Shown here: positions 11,014-21,282 of the stretch, piece after piece
Numbering within the stretch: position 1 is the first letter of the stretch
Layout: each line of letters opens with the position of its first letter
Assembly (NCBI GenBank): GCA_001598975.1
Contig: BBXU01001989.1
Location: 1-22,091 of the forward strand
Length of the DNA: 22,091 nt
Source: Parachlorella kessleri
Lineage: Eukaryota; Chlorophyta; Trebouxiophyceae; Chlorellales; Chlorellaceae
Direction of reading: 5' to 3'
Notes under the pieces: model-generated
The model's database searches: none
What the model was told of the DNA's origin: nothing
The model's input: only the letters and a program-made list of their open reading frames with translations
Translations under genes and position numbers: made by a program

Positions 11014-13215
11014 CTAGACATTGGCACCGGGGCCCTGCGCGTCCTGGGCGTACGCCACCGTGTGGGAGGTGACGCCGCCCGGGCTGTAGGTCATGCCCGG
11101 CTCGGGGCTGGCCACGTACTGGGTGCCCTGGGCGGGGGTCCAGGGGGCGGCGCCGGGGGTGGGGCTAACGGGCGTGCCCCCCTGCCGGATGGCGGTGGTG
11201 GCCCGGGCGGGGGCTCCCGCCTTGGTGGGTGTGGGGGCGCCGTAGTTGGGGTAGCCCGCGGGGGTGGGGCTCCGTGGGTCAAAGTGGCCCCCCGAGGACT
11301 GGTGGTCATCGCCCTCGCGGCCGTCCATGAGCCCGGCATAGATGATCTGCGAGGGCATGGCAGGGCATGGCCTGAGGCCTGGTGTACTGGTGCATAATGA
11401 GCTGGCTACCACGAGACATCCCTGGTCAGCCGAGCTTGTCGCGGGTTAAAAACATCAGCTGCTTGGCTGCTAGGTGTGCTTGCTTGGGTCAGCTTAAAGC
11501 AGCTAGTCAGGGACCCCACCCATCACCACTACCACCCTAGGTATGTCCCCCTCCCCCCCTCTTGACTCACCCAGAGGAAGTCGCCGATGAGGAACATGAT
11601 GAGGCCTGCAAAGTAGACCTTGAGCCTCCTGCGGTAGTCGTACTCGCCCAGCTCGTTCACGTAGATGATGTCAAATATCTTGGAAGCATCCACCATCATG
11701 ATGGCAGTGAGCTGCAGGCGGGAGACACGAAGAAAACTGGTCAGTTCCTGCTTGTGTGGCCAGCTGGTATCTCCAGACTGTAGGGCAGACTCACTCCTCA
11801 AGCAAGGCTTTTAAGGTTGTGTATCGTTCATGCGGCGCTTGTCTCGCCTCCAGCAAAGCGACCAAACTGGCTCCACACGGGATGTTAGACCCGCAGGGTG
11901 CGGCATGTGCACAGCAGCCCCAGGGCCCCACAGGGTGTCCTTGGGGGGCAGAGCTAAACACATCCACTGCGGCCTCTTTTGCCTCAGTTACATATCCCCT
12001 CCCACTGCTCTCACAGGCTGCCATAGCCAAACACACATGAACGACAAGCCCAAGCATACCTAGCATTTACAGCCCAGACAATTCCCCGCTGATCACCCTG
12101 TCTGCCACCACCAGCAGAAATTCCATCCACACAGCGACACGGAGTATTCCAGCAGCAGGGCTCACCAGCAGGAAGAGGTAGAGGGTGACCTTGCGCAGCC
12201 GGAACATGGAGGGGATGCAGGAGCCGAGGCTGGCCACCACCTACAAGGGGATGGCACACGCTTGCCCTTTGGTCTGGGGCTGCCCTGCCACCCATATGCC
12301 TCAAGACTGGCGGCTGCCTGTGACGAGCAGAGTGGGTGCTCTGGACAGTACCAGGGCCAACGCATGCACCGTTTGCTGGGGATGCCCCCGATAGGGAACA
12401 CACTGGCTGGACACTGTCCATGGCTGCCAAATTGCACATCGCTGGCTTAGTATGTCTGGTTGCGCTCATGTAAACTTGTGGGTCGCCAATCGGCGCCAAC
12501 CGATTGGCGACAAGCAGGGAACTCACCAACACAATGAAGGCAAACCATGTGATCCACCACTCAAACGAGAGCCTGTCTCCGCCTACAGCACCGATCAAAC
12601 GGGGGAAGAGCACCAATCTCGTAAGCTTCTCCACAAGCTATTTTGGATACATACAGTCGTGCATCCAAAACAAGTCTGGCACCTTCTTGTCACATGCATT
12701 TCCTTCTTCAACCGCTACCAGCCCAAAATCAGAAGGGGGAGGGGGGGGGGGGAGGGGGGGGCATGCACCTGGCCTGTCAGCAGACACCCGTCCGAAAGTT
12801 AAAACAGCCCTGGTGCATCTTGCATCTCATTCCCACAGCGGGTATGCCTTCTATCGAGGGCAACAAGCAAACAGAGATGGGTAGGACTGCCTGGCACGCA
12901 AGAAGGGAGATGAGAAACAAGGGGGCCTGAACTTTGCCACAAGTCAGTTCCAACCCTTGGGCCAACTAAACTCACATTGTGACCCAACGCTATCTCCGCA
13001 CTGGGCTTGAGCGGCACTCTGCAGATTCCAGTGCAAAGTGTGTTTCAGACAGAATCAGTCACCCATCCGACAGCATCGATGGCAGTTGTTCGGAAATGCG
13101 AAAGGTGGTCTATATCCCTGAATACAGTACTAACCACGCCACCGAGAAGGATGACCCAGCTGGTCCATAGCCCGATAGTGAGGACAAGCAGGGGGATGGC
13201 TTTGACCCAGTTCAT
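11014..13215 (-). CDS. Four-helix membrane protein with Gly/Pro/Tyr-rich tail, copy B (family not recognised)
   Basis: Six exons in transcript order: 13215-13126, 13018-12976, 12582-12527, 12240-12166, 11711-11571 and 11346-11014. They total 738 nt, 245 residues. Helices, charged loop and phases match copy A. The loop before helix four differs most (VNELGEYDYRRR against VGVGDYEYRKR in copy A). The last exon has 19 extra residues around APWTPAQGTQYVA and three extra near AQDAQGPG, so the tail is 22 residues longer. Both copies have open frames, conserved splice sites and mostly conservative changes, so both are probably expressed and functional. Copy B transcription would run toward copy A. 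Function is unknown; a membrane-organising or transport-related role would be a guess. Confidence 0.78.
12735..12761 (+). repeat. G-rich tract (G5-A-G12-A-G8) in intron 2 of copy B
   Basis: Three long G runs are separated by single A residues. On the minus-strand transcript this is a C-rich tract, so any G-quadruplex would form in the non-transcribed DNA strand. The matching place in copy A has only short G runs. Confidence 0.9.
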
Positions 13216-14283
13216 CCTGGGCTTTCCTCGCAACTGGAAGGTAACCTATAAGCGATCCTTTGGGTTCGAAACGAGAAACGCCCTTGCAAAGTCGCGCCGG
13301 TGGTTAATGGTTCGCCCAGCTTTCACTTACTCAGCTACCAGGCAGCTTAGCTGGCGGATTCCTTAGGTGTGTAGGCGCTGATGAGAAGGACATCTCCCGC
13401 TGGGCTTTTGTCTGTCAAGGCTGCTGCCCTACTGAAGTCGCTGAAGACGGGTCCGAAGCCAATAACAGCTGCATATCCCTTGCAGCGCAAAAATCTTGCT
13501 CCACGGCGACTTCAACTTTGGCGCCTCTGGGCGCAGGAGCCGGCGCGCCGAAACAAGACCAGAACCCCGCGCCTCCTGCGCTAGAAGGTAGGGGACCACT
13601 ATACTACAACGCTGGCGAATGGCGCAATGTAATCCCAAGGATCTTAGTTCCGAACGCAGGTTGAGCATGTCATGCCGTCCCAAATCATGCACCGAGCAAA
13701 TTGTGGTGTCAGCCCTGACTGCTACAGTGAAGAAAGCTGTCAACCAGCTGTCTGTGACTGAACACAGCCCTGCTAGCACCCAGTCATGGAGCAGAAGCGC
13801 ACCAGGAAGGACCCCCCCCCCCTGTGACAATCATTCCGAACAGCCTTGCCCGCCTGCTCCCGGCTGTTGCATGCACACACAGTCCTGGCAACTTTTTCTC
13901 AGACCAAAAGACATGAGGATGCTAAGACAGCCAGGCCGAAGGCTCTATACAGATTGAATCACAGGAAAATGTGATTCATACATTAACTACTCACCACTCA
14001 AAGCAAGCAAGTACATCCATTCATCCCACCACAACCATGCGACGACGCAGCTGTTTACTATGTTGAAACCGTCTGCTTGGGTAAATACATTCACACAAAA
14101 GGCAGCATGTCTGCCTTCCTATGGTCTCTATGCTGACAAGAAAGAATGCCAGCTGACCAGACACCCACATGTCACCAGGCCACCTCAGGGGCAACCCCTC
14201 CCAAACCGCACATGGGCCCAGCTTGCAAGCGTCCCTTGGCTTAACAGACCTGCGGTGTGGGTCTGCCTGACTCTTGGATGCCA
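13216..14283 (-). other. Intergenic: 5' flank of copy B and 3' UTR of the ALKBH gene
   Basis: The shared blocks lie at 13240-13256, 13380-13395 and 13539-13549. Beyond 13590 I see no similarity to copy A and no gene signal. The frame 13429-13830 (-) resembles nothing known. I found no clear TGTAA for the ALKBH transcript. Confidence 0.5.
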
Positions 14284-17200
14284 TCATTTGATTGTGACGT
14301 AGCTGCCTGCTGTTGGCCGCTTGGGGCCGTCTTCCCCCCAAAATGGCCGCAACGGTCCCTGCGCTTCCTCGTGCCTGAACAAGAAAGGAAGCTGCTGAGT
14401 ATTATATTGGGGTTACGCACAAGCCGAGAGTACCTCAAAGATGCTGCGCTTGGGTGTCAGCTACGTTCTGACAAGGGACAACTGCTGCTGTCCTCATGCA
14501 CACAATACCCCACAGCTCTTGGCCGACCGGTTGGCCATGTTGTCCCTCCCTTGGAAACCCGCACCTCAACCCACCAATGGCAACTGACCCGCCCAGACCC
14601 TGCCCACCACCCCTGATGTATGCACCGCTGTACCACCGCCCCATGCTTGTGTGCCTTGTGGATGTGGCCTTGCACCTCCTGCTGGCAACACATGCAGCCA
14701 AACCGTGACCCATGTGCTCACCTTTTGATCTCTCGCTGCACGGCCGCCCTGTACTTGGGCGCCATGCAGCGCAGCGTGATGGAAATGCGGCGGGAAGCCA
14801 CAGGGGGCACGCAGTGCTCGGCTTTCTCGCCGCCATACCCCTTGAGAACTAGGCAAGAACCTGCGGGCACGCACACAATCAAAAAGGACATGATTGCGTA
14901 GGACACCGCCTGCCTTACTCAAGACTTCCTAAAACTAGCGCAAGAACCTGCGGGCACGCACACAATCAAAAAGGACATGATTGCGTAGGACACCGCCTGC
15001 CTTACTCAAGACTTCCTAAAACTAGTGACCGCTATGCCGAGCCAGCCTCCCGAGCTCGCCCGGCCACACAGCTGGGGACACGCCGCGTCAGGTGCGCCGC
15101 TGTGGCGCCTGTAGGCTAGGAAGGGTCCCGGGAGCTCGGCTGGAAATTGGACACAGCCCCTCCACAGCAGGGGCAGCTGCCAGCAAATGGAACATGCACG
15201 CCATGCATGCAGTACCATGCATGCAGCGAGGAATGCTAGAAGCCAGCAGGCTGCCCCAAGAGCGGGATGGCACACACGTGCAATGCACTGGCCTCCTCCT
15301 AGCCGGCAAGCTAGGGACTAGCTGACGCCTCGCAAGAGCAGCAGCTCGGCAGCGGTCTGGCCACACGCAGGGGGCCGCTTGTGTCGGCCCCAGTGGCATG
15401 GGTAGTGGGAAGAGCACCGGCCCGCCCCAGCAAGAAACCAGCACCAGCTGATTTCAACCTACCTGTGGGCAGGGGGATGAGTGCTGGCTCGCCGCCCTCG
15501 GGGGCCCAGAAATCCCCGGGGCCCCTGGCCACCAGCTTTTTGGAGAACATGATCGGCTGCTCAGAGACGAGGGAGATGGTGCAGAAGGGCCTGCACAGCA
15601 AAGGGCCAGCCCAGCAGCCTAGCCCAGCGTTGGATGTGCACCGCCGCACGGGGCTGTGTTGCACCTGAGGGAACCACTGGTGTCAAGGGTGCAAGGCCCA
15701 CTGGATACTTCGCAGGATTGCTATCAAAGCTTTGCATGCTGCGCAGCCCGGGAGCACCTGACATTTTAACATCACCCTGGGCTCGGGTTACACAGGACAC
15801 TCGTGGTAATACTGTTTGCAGGTGAGAAAGCGACCCAAGGACTTGTTACATGGCCTGGTGCCGCGCTGGAAGGCGCTTGTATGTAGCCTTGGTGAAGTTG
15901 CACTTTGGCTTGATGTACACAATGACCAATTTATAGCAAAGCCTGCTTGTCACTTCGACTGGGCCCTGGGAAGTGCAGACCTGGACCCACCTGACGAAGT
16001 CAAAGTGATCGATCTGCACACAGGGGAAGCGATCCGCCACTTAGCTACCAATACCAAAGACATCCGGCCTCAACCCTGCTGCAGCAAAACTAGTAGAGTG
16101 CACAAATGCGTTGCCAGCTGCAAGCAAAATGATGTTCCTGCGGTTTGCATGCAGAAGGCACAGCAACAAGCTCACAGCAGGTCAGTGTTGGCGTTGCGGT
16201 TTACTTAAAAAAGCCTGGATCCAAATGCAAGCCGCAATCCTTTCCCTCGGCACCATCAAGCGCTCGGCTCAAAGCCGCAAACTCTGGTGCAAGTTCAGAG
16301 CACCAACCTACTGCCACAGTGTCATGCTGACAACATTGTACCCATGCAGCCAGCACCGCTCACATGTGGGGGTATGCAGTCGCCCTCCTCGTAGATGTTG
16401 ACTATGGCTGAGTCAGGCTCGGTGGCTCGGGGCAGGATGTGCCAGCGCGTGAGGCGGCGGCACAGCGCCCGCAGCGTCGGCGGCATTGGCTCCACTATCT
16501 CCTCCGGCACAATGCCTGCAGCCATGACGCATGCGGGGTGTGACAGGATGCCGGCCTTGCAGAGCACGGCAGCATATCCAGCCAGGCTGTGGCTGCTGAG
16601 GGGCTGCTGCCGTGCATGCAGTGTCTCTGGGGTGGCAGCAGCCACAGGCAGGGATGGTTTGGCGCGGGGGGGCAAAGAGTGTGGGAATGTCGTGCTCTTC
16701 CTTTCATGGCGGGCGGACAAGGGGGAAGGCATTGCCTTGAAATACAAGGAGGGCCAGTAACAGCACGATGGACCAGCAGACGGCATCCAACGTGCAGGGA
16801 CGTACGCACCCGGCTGCCGCCCCTGGTCGTCGGCGGCATAGTTGTAGCAGCAGCCAAACTGCACCGTCATGCGGCCCTTGCCCGGCATCCACTTGCGGGG
16901 GGCACTGAAGGTGCGGCCGCGCAGGCCGCCCGCTCGGCCCTGCACCCCCAGATGCAGCCGAAATGCTCACCGCAGTCGTGACCCACAACGAACGAGCACC
17001 AATGCCTTGGGTAGTGTTGCAAGGCACAGCGGCCCTGCAGCTTGCCCACCCCGCCACCCACCACCCGCACAGCTGCAGGCAGACCACATGGCTGCCGCAG
17101 CACACAGGCATGGAACCGGAATGCAGGCTTACGCCGGCCCCAGGCGGGCCTCCTCTGTCCCCCATCCCCCGTAGGTGCATTTCTCTCCCCCCCCTTTGCC

Positions 17201-20200
17201 AACCCCCTCCTCCCACCAACCCACCAGTGCAACCCAGCCCTCCACCTCCTCCACCAGCAGCGCCTGCTCTGCCGGGGACAGCACCGCCTCGTGCAGCTCC
17301 AGGCCCTCCGCCACGTTCAGGGGGCGCCGCCCCACCAGCTCCGTGTGGGCAAATGTGCGCTTCCTCACTTGCCTGCAGGCGCGTAGGGCGGTGGGTGGGT
17401 GAAGGCATGCGAGTCACCATTGCAGACAGCCTGAGTTGGAACAACACGTTCTTTTGGCAGGTGAAACCCTGACAAAGCAGGCGCCGCCAAAAGGGCCCAG
17501 CAGCAAACCTAATATGCACACTCTTGTAAGAAGGGGTGTCATCCCTCGGCAAACTTCCTTGCCCTCTCCCCTGGCACGATGCACACGGCACAGAGTTCCT
17601 CCTTCCTGACCAAGCCCTCCCCTGTCACCGCCCCCAACCCCCCCTGCCGCCCACCGCACCTTCTGCGCTGCAGGTCGGGCGTGCCGTCACCGGCCACGCG
17701 CAGCCCGCACCGCTGCTCCACTATCTCAATCGGCGGGGCAGCAGCCTGGGCGAGCGGGGCAGCTGCCGGTGCTGGCGCTAGCGTGGTAGGGAAGGCATCT
17801 GACGATGTGGCGGGACCTGCAAGTAGGTCATGTCGAAGACTTCATGCAAAGCCGGCGCTGGGTGCCATGAGTTACATAGAGGTGTGCACCCAAGACACCT
17901 CGACACTGATTAATACTCACTATGTAACTCTAGAGCCCTAAGGAAACCCCCAAACCTGCGGGCCCGACAGCAGTCAGCCTCCTTGAGCATGACCTCCAGG
18001 ACCTCCATTGCCAGGCCTACAGTTTGGGCCCACCATCAGGCTGTCAAGCAGAGCCGCCCTCACTCACCAGCCGACTGCTTGAGCCTGTCCCTGAGGGTCC
18101 CGGCCGCCCACTTGTTGCCCCACGCCCCGCCGCCCGCAGCCGGCCCTGCAGCCGCTGGCCCCGCTGCGCTACTGGGAGGTCCGGAGGAAGTTGCAGGTGC
18201 TGCGGAGGGCCCTCCTGCCCCCAGGGCCGGGAAGATGTCCTCCCTGCTCGCTGCCCCCTTGGACCAGGTGGGGGAGGGAGCTGACGGGGGCACGTACTGC
18301 CCTTCCAGCAAGGCATCATAGCCTCCTGGATTTGGGGCAGGCGAGGCTGCTGCGCCTGTGGCCTGTGCTGCTCCTGCTGGTACGGGTGCTGGGAGGGCAG
18401 CTGCCTCGGGCCTGCCTGCGTCTGATGCTTCGGCACCAAGCGCAGCTGGCTGGAGAGGGCGGTCCGGCTCATCTGCAACCAAGGGACCGAATAATGAGGC
18501 GCGAACGGGCCTCCCCCACACCCAACCTCCAGAGGCACCACAGCTTCTGGCAGTGAATGGGGACGCCCAAGCGCCAGAGGCACAAGCAGCCATGCTTGGC
18601 CCCAGAGTCCTGCTCCTGAGCCAGAGACACCCTACACCGGCATCAAGCCGCAACTTGCTGAATACCCGTCCCCTCCGCAGCTGAATGGGTACACTCTCAC
18701 AGCCTGCCCTTGCCCACCCATTCCTGGCTCCTCATGCTGTGGAGGCTGAGCCCCACCTGCTTCTGACTCCCCGCGCAAGCGAGGCCTCCGCTTGGGAGCC
18801 GGGACCGGCCCGCCCGCTCCCCTGCCCCACGGCCGCTGTCGGTTCCCCGCAGGCCCAAGCACAGGCCACCCGTCTGACTGCTGCTTATGTGCCTGCTCAT
18901 CATGTGGCTGCGCCTCCTCGGCTACTGCCATGGCCTGTCCGCTGCTGCACCTGCTCAGGCCCAGCCCAGCTGCAGGGTGGGACGCAGGGTCTGACAAGCT
19001 CGCAACCTGGCTTGCTACGCGCTCTCCACAACCGCTGGAGGCCACATGGCCGGTAGAGCTACCATCCACCTCCACAGTAGCTGGCGCATCAAAGCCTGGG
19101 GACGGGCACCGAGTGGCGCTGCTCGTCACCTGCTGCTGGTCTGGCTGCTGATGCTCATAACTAGGCGGCGGCATCCTTGGCACATGGAAGCCAGGCGGCA
19201 GTCCGTTAGCCTTACTCCCAAAGCCAGGTGGCAGCCGCGCTGGCCTGTTCTGCTGCGGTTCCTCCTGCTGCTCGGCTGCTGCATGCTGCGTCAGCTGCAC
19301 TGCCCTTGGAAGGAACCCGTTGCGGCTGTCCTGCACGTCTGACCCCACCGGCGCAGGCGCCAGCAGGGAAGCGGCCTGGGCTGAGCTGTTTAGCTGCTGC
19401 CCCTGCTGTGCCTCACAGTCTGCCCCTTTCTGCGTGCCTTCTGACCCACCGCCTGTACCAACTCCGCCGCTAGTGGGCGATGCTGCCCTTGCAGCAGAGT
19501 GAAGAGGCGCTGGGATGGGCGCTGCATGCAGCCCTGGCAGGAGCTGGGCAAACTGAGCAACCATGGGGGACACCGCCGTGTCATGCACGTCCCGTCTGCC
19601 ACTAGCGTCCACGGACGACACTGCAGTGCCATTGTCGTGGGCAGTTGGCAATGCAGACCCGTTGGCCTGCAGCCCTCTGCGATGGGCCGGAGCTGAGTCG
19701 CGGCCCTGGGGTGATTCAGCTGCGCCCGCCGCTGCCTGTCAAGGGCAGCAAGAAAGGGACGGTAGACATGCTGAGTACAAACCCTGTTTGAATGCGCAGC
19801 AGACCCAAGGAGGCTGTGTGCACGCGAATGGGACAGTAAGTTAGCTGCAGGCAATGCCTGCAACCCGAGCAACCGCTGCCTTGCCTTGCCTTGGTGGCCC
19901 TGTCCTCTCCTGATACCCCTCTGGCAAACGTAATGAAAGGGTGAACATATCACTCTAGTGTGCATGCCTTGTATACGTCGGTGGTGTACAGTAACACAGG
20001 TAAAATTGACACACATATCCGTAGCTTCCGCCTACCTTGTGCAGGCAGCCCAGCAGCTTCTGCTCCTCCTGCTGCAACACTTGCAACTCAGCCCTCTGCC
20101 GCTTCACCGTTCGCTCATGCTCCTGCGAGCACCCTTGACATCTCACTTCACAGTACCGATATGACCCAGTGGCGGGACATGCATGAGACAGCGGTAGGGA

Positions 20201-20495
20201 AGGGATAGGCTGCAGTGCTGTCTTTGTTAGGCAAGGACGAGGAGCAGTGTTGACGAAATAGCCAACTGCTAACCCAGAAGACTTTGGCATATGTGGCGAT
20301 GAGCAGTATACGGATGAGCCTCAGGTGCCAGGCAGAGGTACGAGTGCAGTGTAAACCAGAGGTGTGTGCTTTCAGAGGAGCACCACTGCGGTTCACCTGT
20401 AGCACTGCCTGGATGTAGGCCTCTGCTTCTTCAATCTTCCTCTTGGCTGCAGCTATACTAGACTGCACCTCCCCTAGGCGACCTCGTACATCAGC
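14284..20495 (-). CDS. ALKBH9/10-like 2-oxoglutarate Fe(II) RNA demethylase with N-terminal coiled coil
   Basis: Twelve exons in transcript order: 20495-20397, 20122-20036, 19735-18757, 18472-18068, 17816-17660, 17372-17225, 16939-16810, 16515-16364, 16013-15991, 15590-15463, 14860-14722 and 14374-14284. They sum to 2538 nt in frame, 845 residues plus TGA. Residues 1-62 are a charged coiled coil. About 63-575 is Pro/Gln/Ala-rich with LPPGFG/LPPGFH and DIFPALG. The oxygenase follows: LNVAEGLELHEAVLSPAEQ, FSAPRKWMPGKGRMTVQFGC, the HxD motif H719/D721 in PPHIDHFDFVRPF, H785 in AEHCVPP and R794 in RRISIT. This matches plant ALKBH9B/10B, which remove N6-methyladenosine from mRNA. The substrate is inferred from the family. 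The start is not fixed; a 9-nt exon at 20580-20572 (Met-Val-Ser) would fit the phase. The donor at 18757 has an alternative nearby. Confidence 0.88.
14853..15025 (-). repeat. 86-bp perfect tandem duplication that copies a splice acceptor
   Basis: 14853-14938 and 14940-15025 are identical, with one extra base (14939) between them. Each unit contains the intron end GTGCCCGCAG and the first eight bases of the next ALKBH exon. The motif AACTAG occurs at 14847-14852, 14933-14938 and 15020-15025, so six-base microhomology flanks the event. Confidence 0.97.
15201..15226 (+). repeat. Short direct repeat of CCATGCATGCAG in an ALKBH intron
   Basis: CCATGCATGCAG occurs twice, separated by two bases, each containing the palindrome GCATGC. 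It lies in the intron between 14861 and 15462. No function is evident. Confidence 0.85.
15991..16013 (-). other. 23-nt microexon of the ALKBH gene carrying the catalytic Asp
   Basis: The exon encodes IDHFDFV plus two bases of Arg. The metal-binding His is the last codon of the preceding exon and the Asp of HxD is here. It is flanked by GTGTGCAG and GTGGGT. The join to both neighbours restores the family motif. Confidence 0.9.
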
Positions 20496-20580
20496 CTGCA
20501 TGTAAAGGTTTGAAGTTAGCATGCTGGTGATGCTGGCGGACACGATAGTTTGGACGGTGCAGTGCCCGCACACTAACCAT

Positions 20581-20806
20581 GTCCGAAGTCCAGCTTGAGG
20601 AGACTGCTGGCACCCTTGACCAAATTGAGGTACAACAACAGGTTGGGACTTGCTGTTGGCACGCGGCCTTGCTGGTCTTACTGACATATCTGATGTGGGT
20701 TATAGTGGGTACATACGAAACGAGCCCAAACGACACAGTTTCCATGTTCACAGCATTACAGCGCACCCTGACTCAATTAGAAGCCACTTGCAAACACAAG
20801 TCATAC
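20581..20806 (-). other. Unassigned stretch between the ALKBH exons and the FKBP exon
   Basis: No family was recognised in any frame. It may hold the ALKBH 5' UTR or promoter, or the intron after the FKBP exon. The missing second half of the FKBP domain is not here. Confidence 0.4.
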
Positions 20807-20933
20807 CTGACTCATTGTAGGCTGTGTAATCAAAGGTCACCTCCTGCCCATCAGCGGGCAGCTCACCCTGCCCCTCAACAAAGTCCTTGTAGATAAGACC
20901 CTCCGGAGAAACCTGGCACGGGTTTGCCACTGC
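20807..20933 (-). pseudogene. Isolated exon encoding the N-terminal half of an FKBP-type peptidyl-prolyl isomerase domain
   Basis: The minus strand reads about 42 codons, including GLIYKDFVEGQGELPADGQE and VTFDYTAYNESG, between an acceptor (GCTCAG) and a donor (GTATGA). This is the start of an FKBP fold: the first strands and the YTAYNESG turn, typical of plastid FKBPs such as the FKBP20-2 type. The residues that follow in the family, including the active-site pocket and the C-terminal strand, are not found downstream on this strand. No ATG precedes it in frame; a TAG lies 30 nt upstream of the acceptor. The exon ends in phase 1 while the next ALKBH exon needs phase 0, so direct splicing would break the frame. 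It is most likely a gene fragment; an exon of a gene with unseen parts is possible. Confidence 0.6.
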
Positions 20934-21282
20934 CTGAGCGGTCCCGCGGAGCTGCTGTGCCTATGCTGTCCATGAGTCACATGGCGCCATTTGACTGACT
21001 GCCCATTCAAAAGATCGTCGCTGGTGCATTCCGCTATGTGCCCGTGCTAACTCTGCCAGTGTGCCACACCAAGTGAGCCATGGCCACGCCTGGGAGCTAT
21101 GAATTGGAGAGGGACGCTGACTTTGAGCTGACTACTTACCAGCAAAACTCTGTGGAATACTATGAAAGTATCAGCCTGTGCCGTGGCGGCACCAGTCTCT
21201 CTAGTGGAAATATCGCCCGCTACAAGAGGTTGGATGGCAACCTGACCTGGTGTTCTTCCGGCATGTGGCATCTTCTTGGGAC
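20934..21282. promoter_or_regulatory. Divergent 5' region between the FKBP fragment and the right-hand recA
   Basis: A plus-strand frame at 21080-21292 has no recognisable features. The region should contain the promoter of the right-hand recA, unless that gene has a further upstream exon. No clear core promoter motif was seen. Confidence 0.4.

Larger units (their letters stand above)
10561..13590 (-). repeat. Duplicated block, copy B
   Basis: Tandem partner of 7483-10357. It starts near CTACAGGGGCCCTACCGAC and ends near GCTAGAAGGTA (13580-13590). The stop-to-stop distance between the two genes is 3037 bp and the start-to-start distance is 3196 bp, so indels lie mostly in introns and in the last exon. 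Confidence 0.88.

Noticed and set aside
13263..13272. GGTTCGAAAC resembling a tRNA B box
   Set aside because: No acceptor stem, anticodon arm or A box fits around it, and the matching place in copy A lacks it.
13429..13830. 133-residue minus-strand frame between copy B and the ALKBH gene
   Set aside because: It has no recognisable motif, and part of it lies in the duplicated flank, where copy A lacks the frame.
14853..15025. Start of a CRISPR-like or satellite array
   Set aside because: There are only two units, with a one-base gap, and they contain an exon end. It is a simple tandem duplication in an intron.
16704..17591. 295-residue minus-strand open frame
   Set aside because: It overlaps ALKBH exons in the wrong frame. 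The family motifs are in the other frame, and the length reflects GC-rich sequence with few stops.
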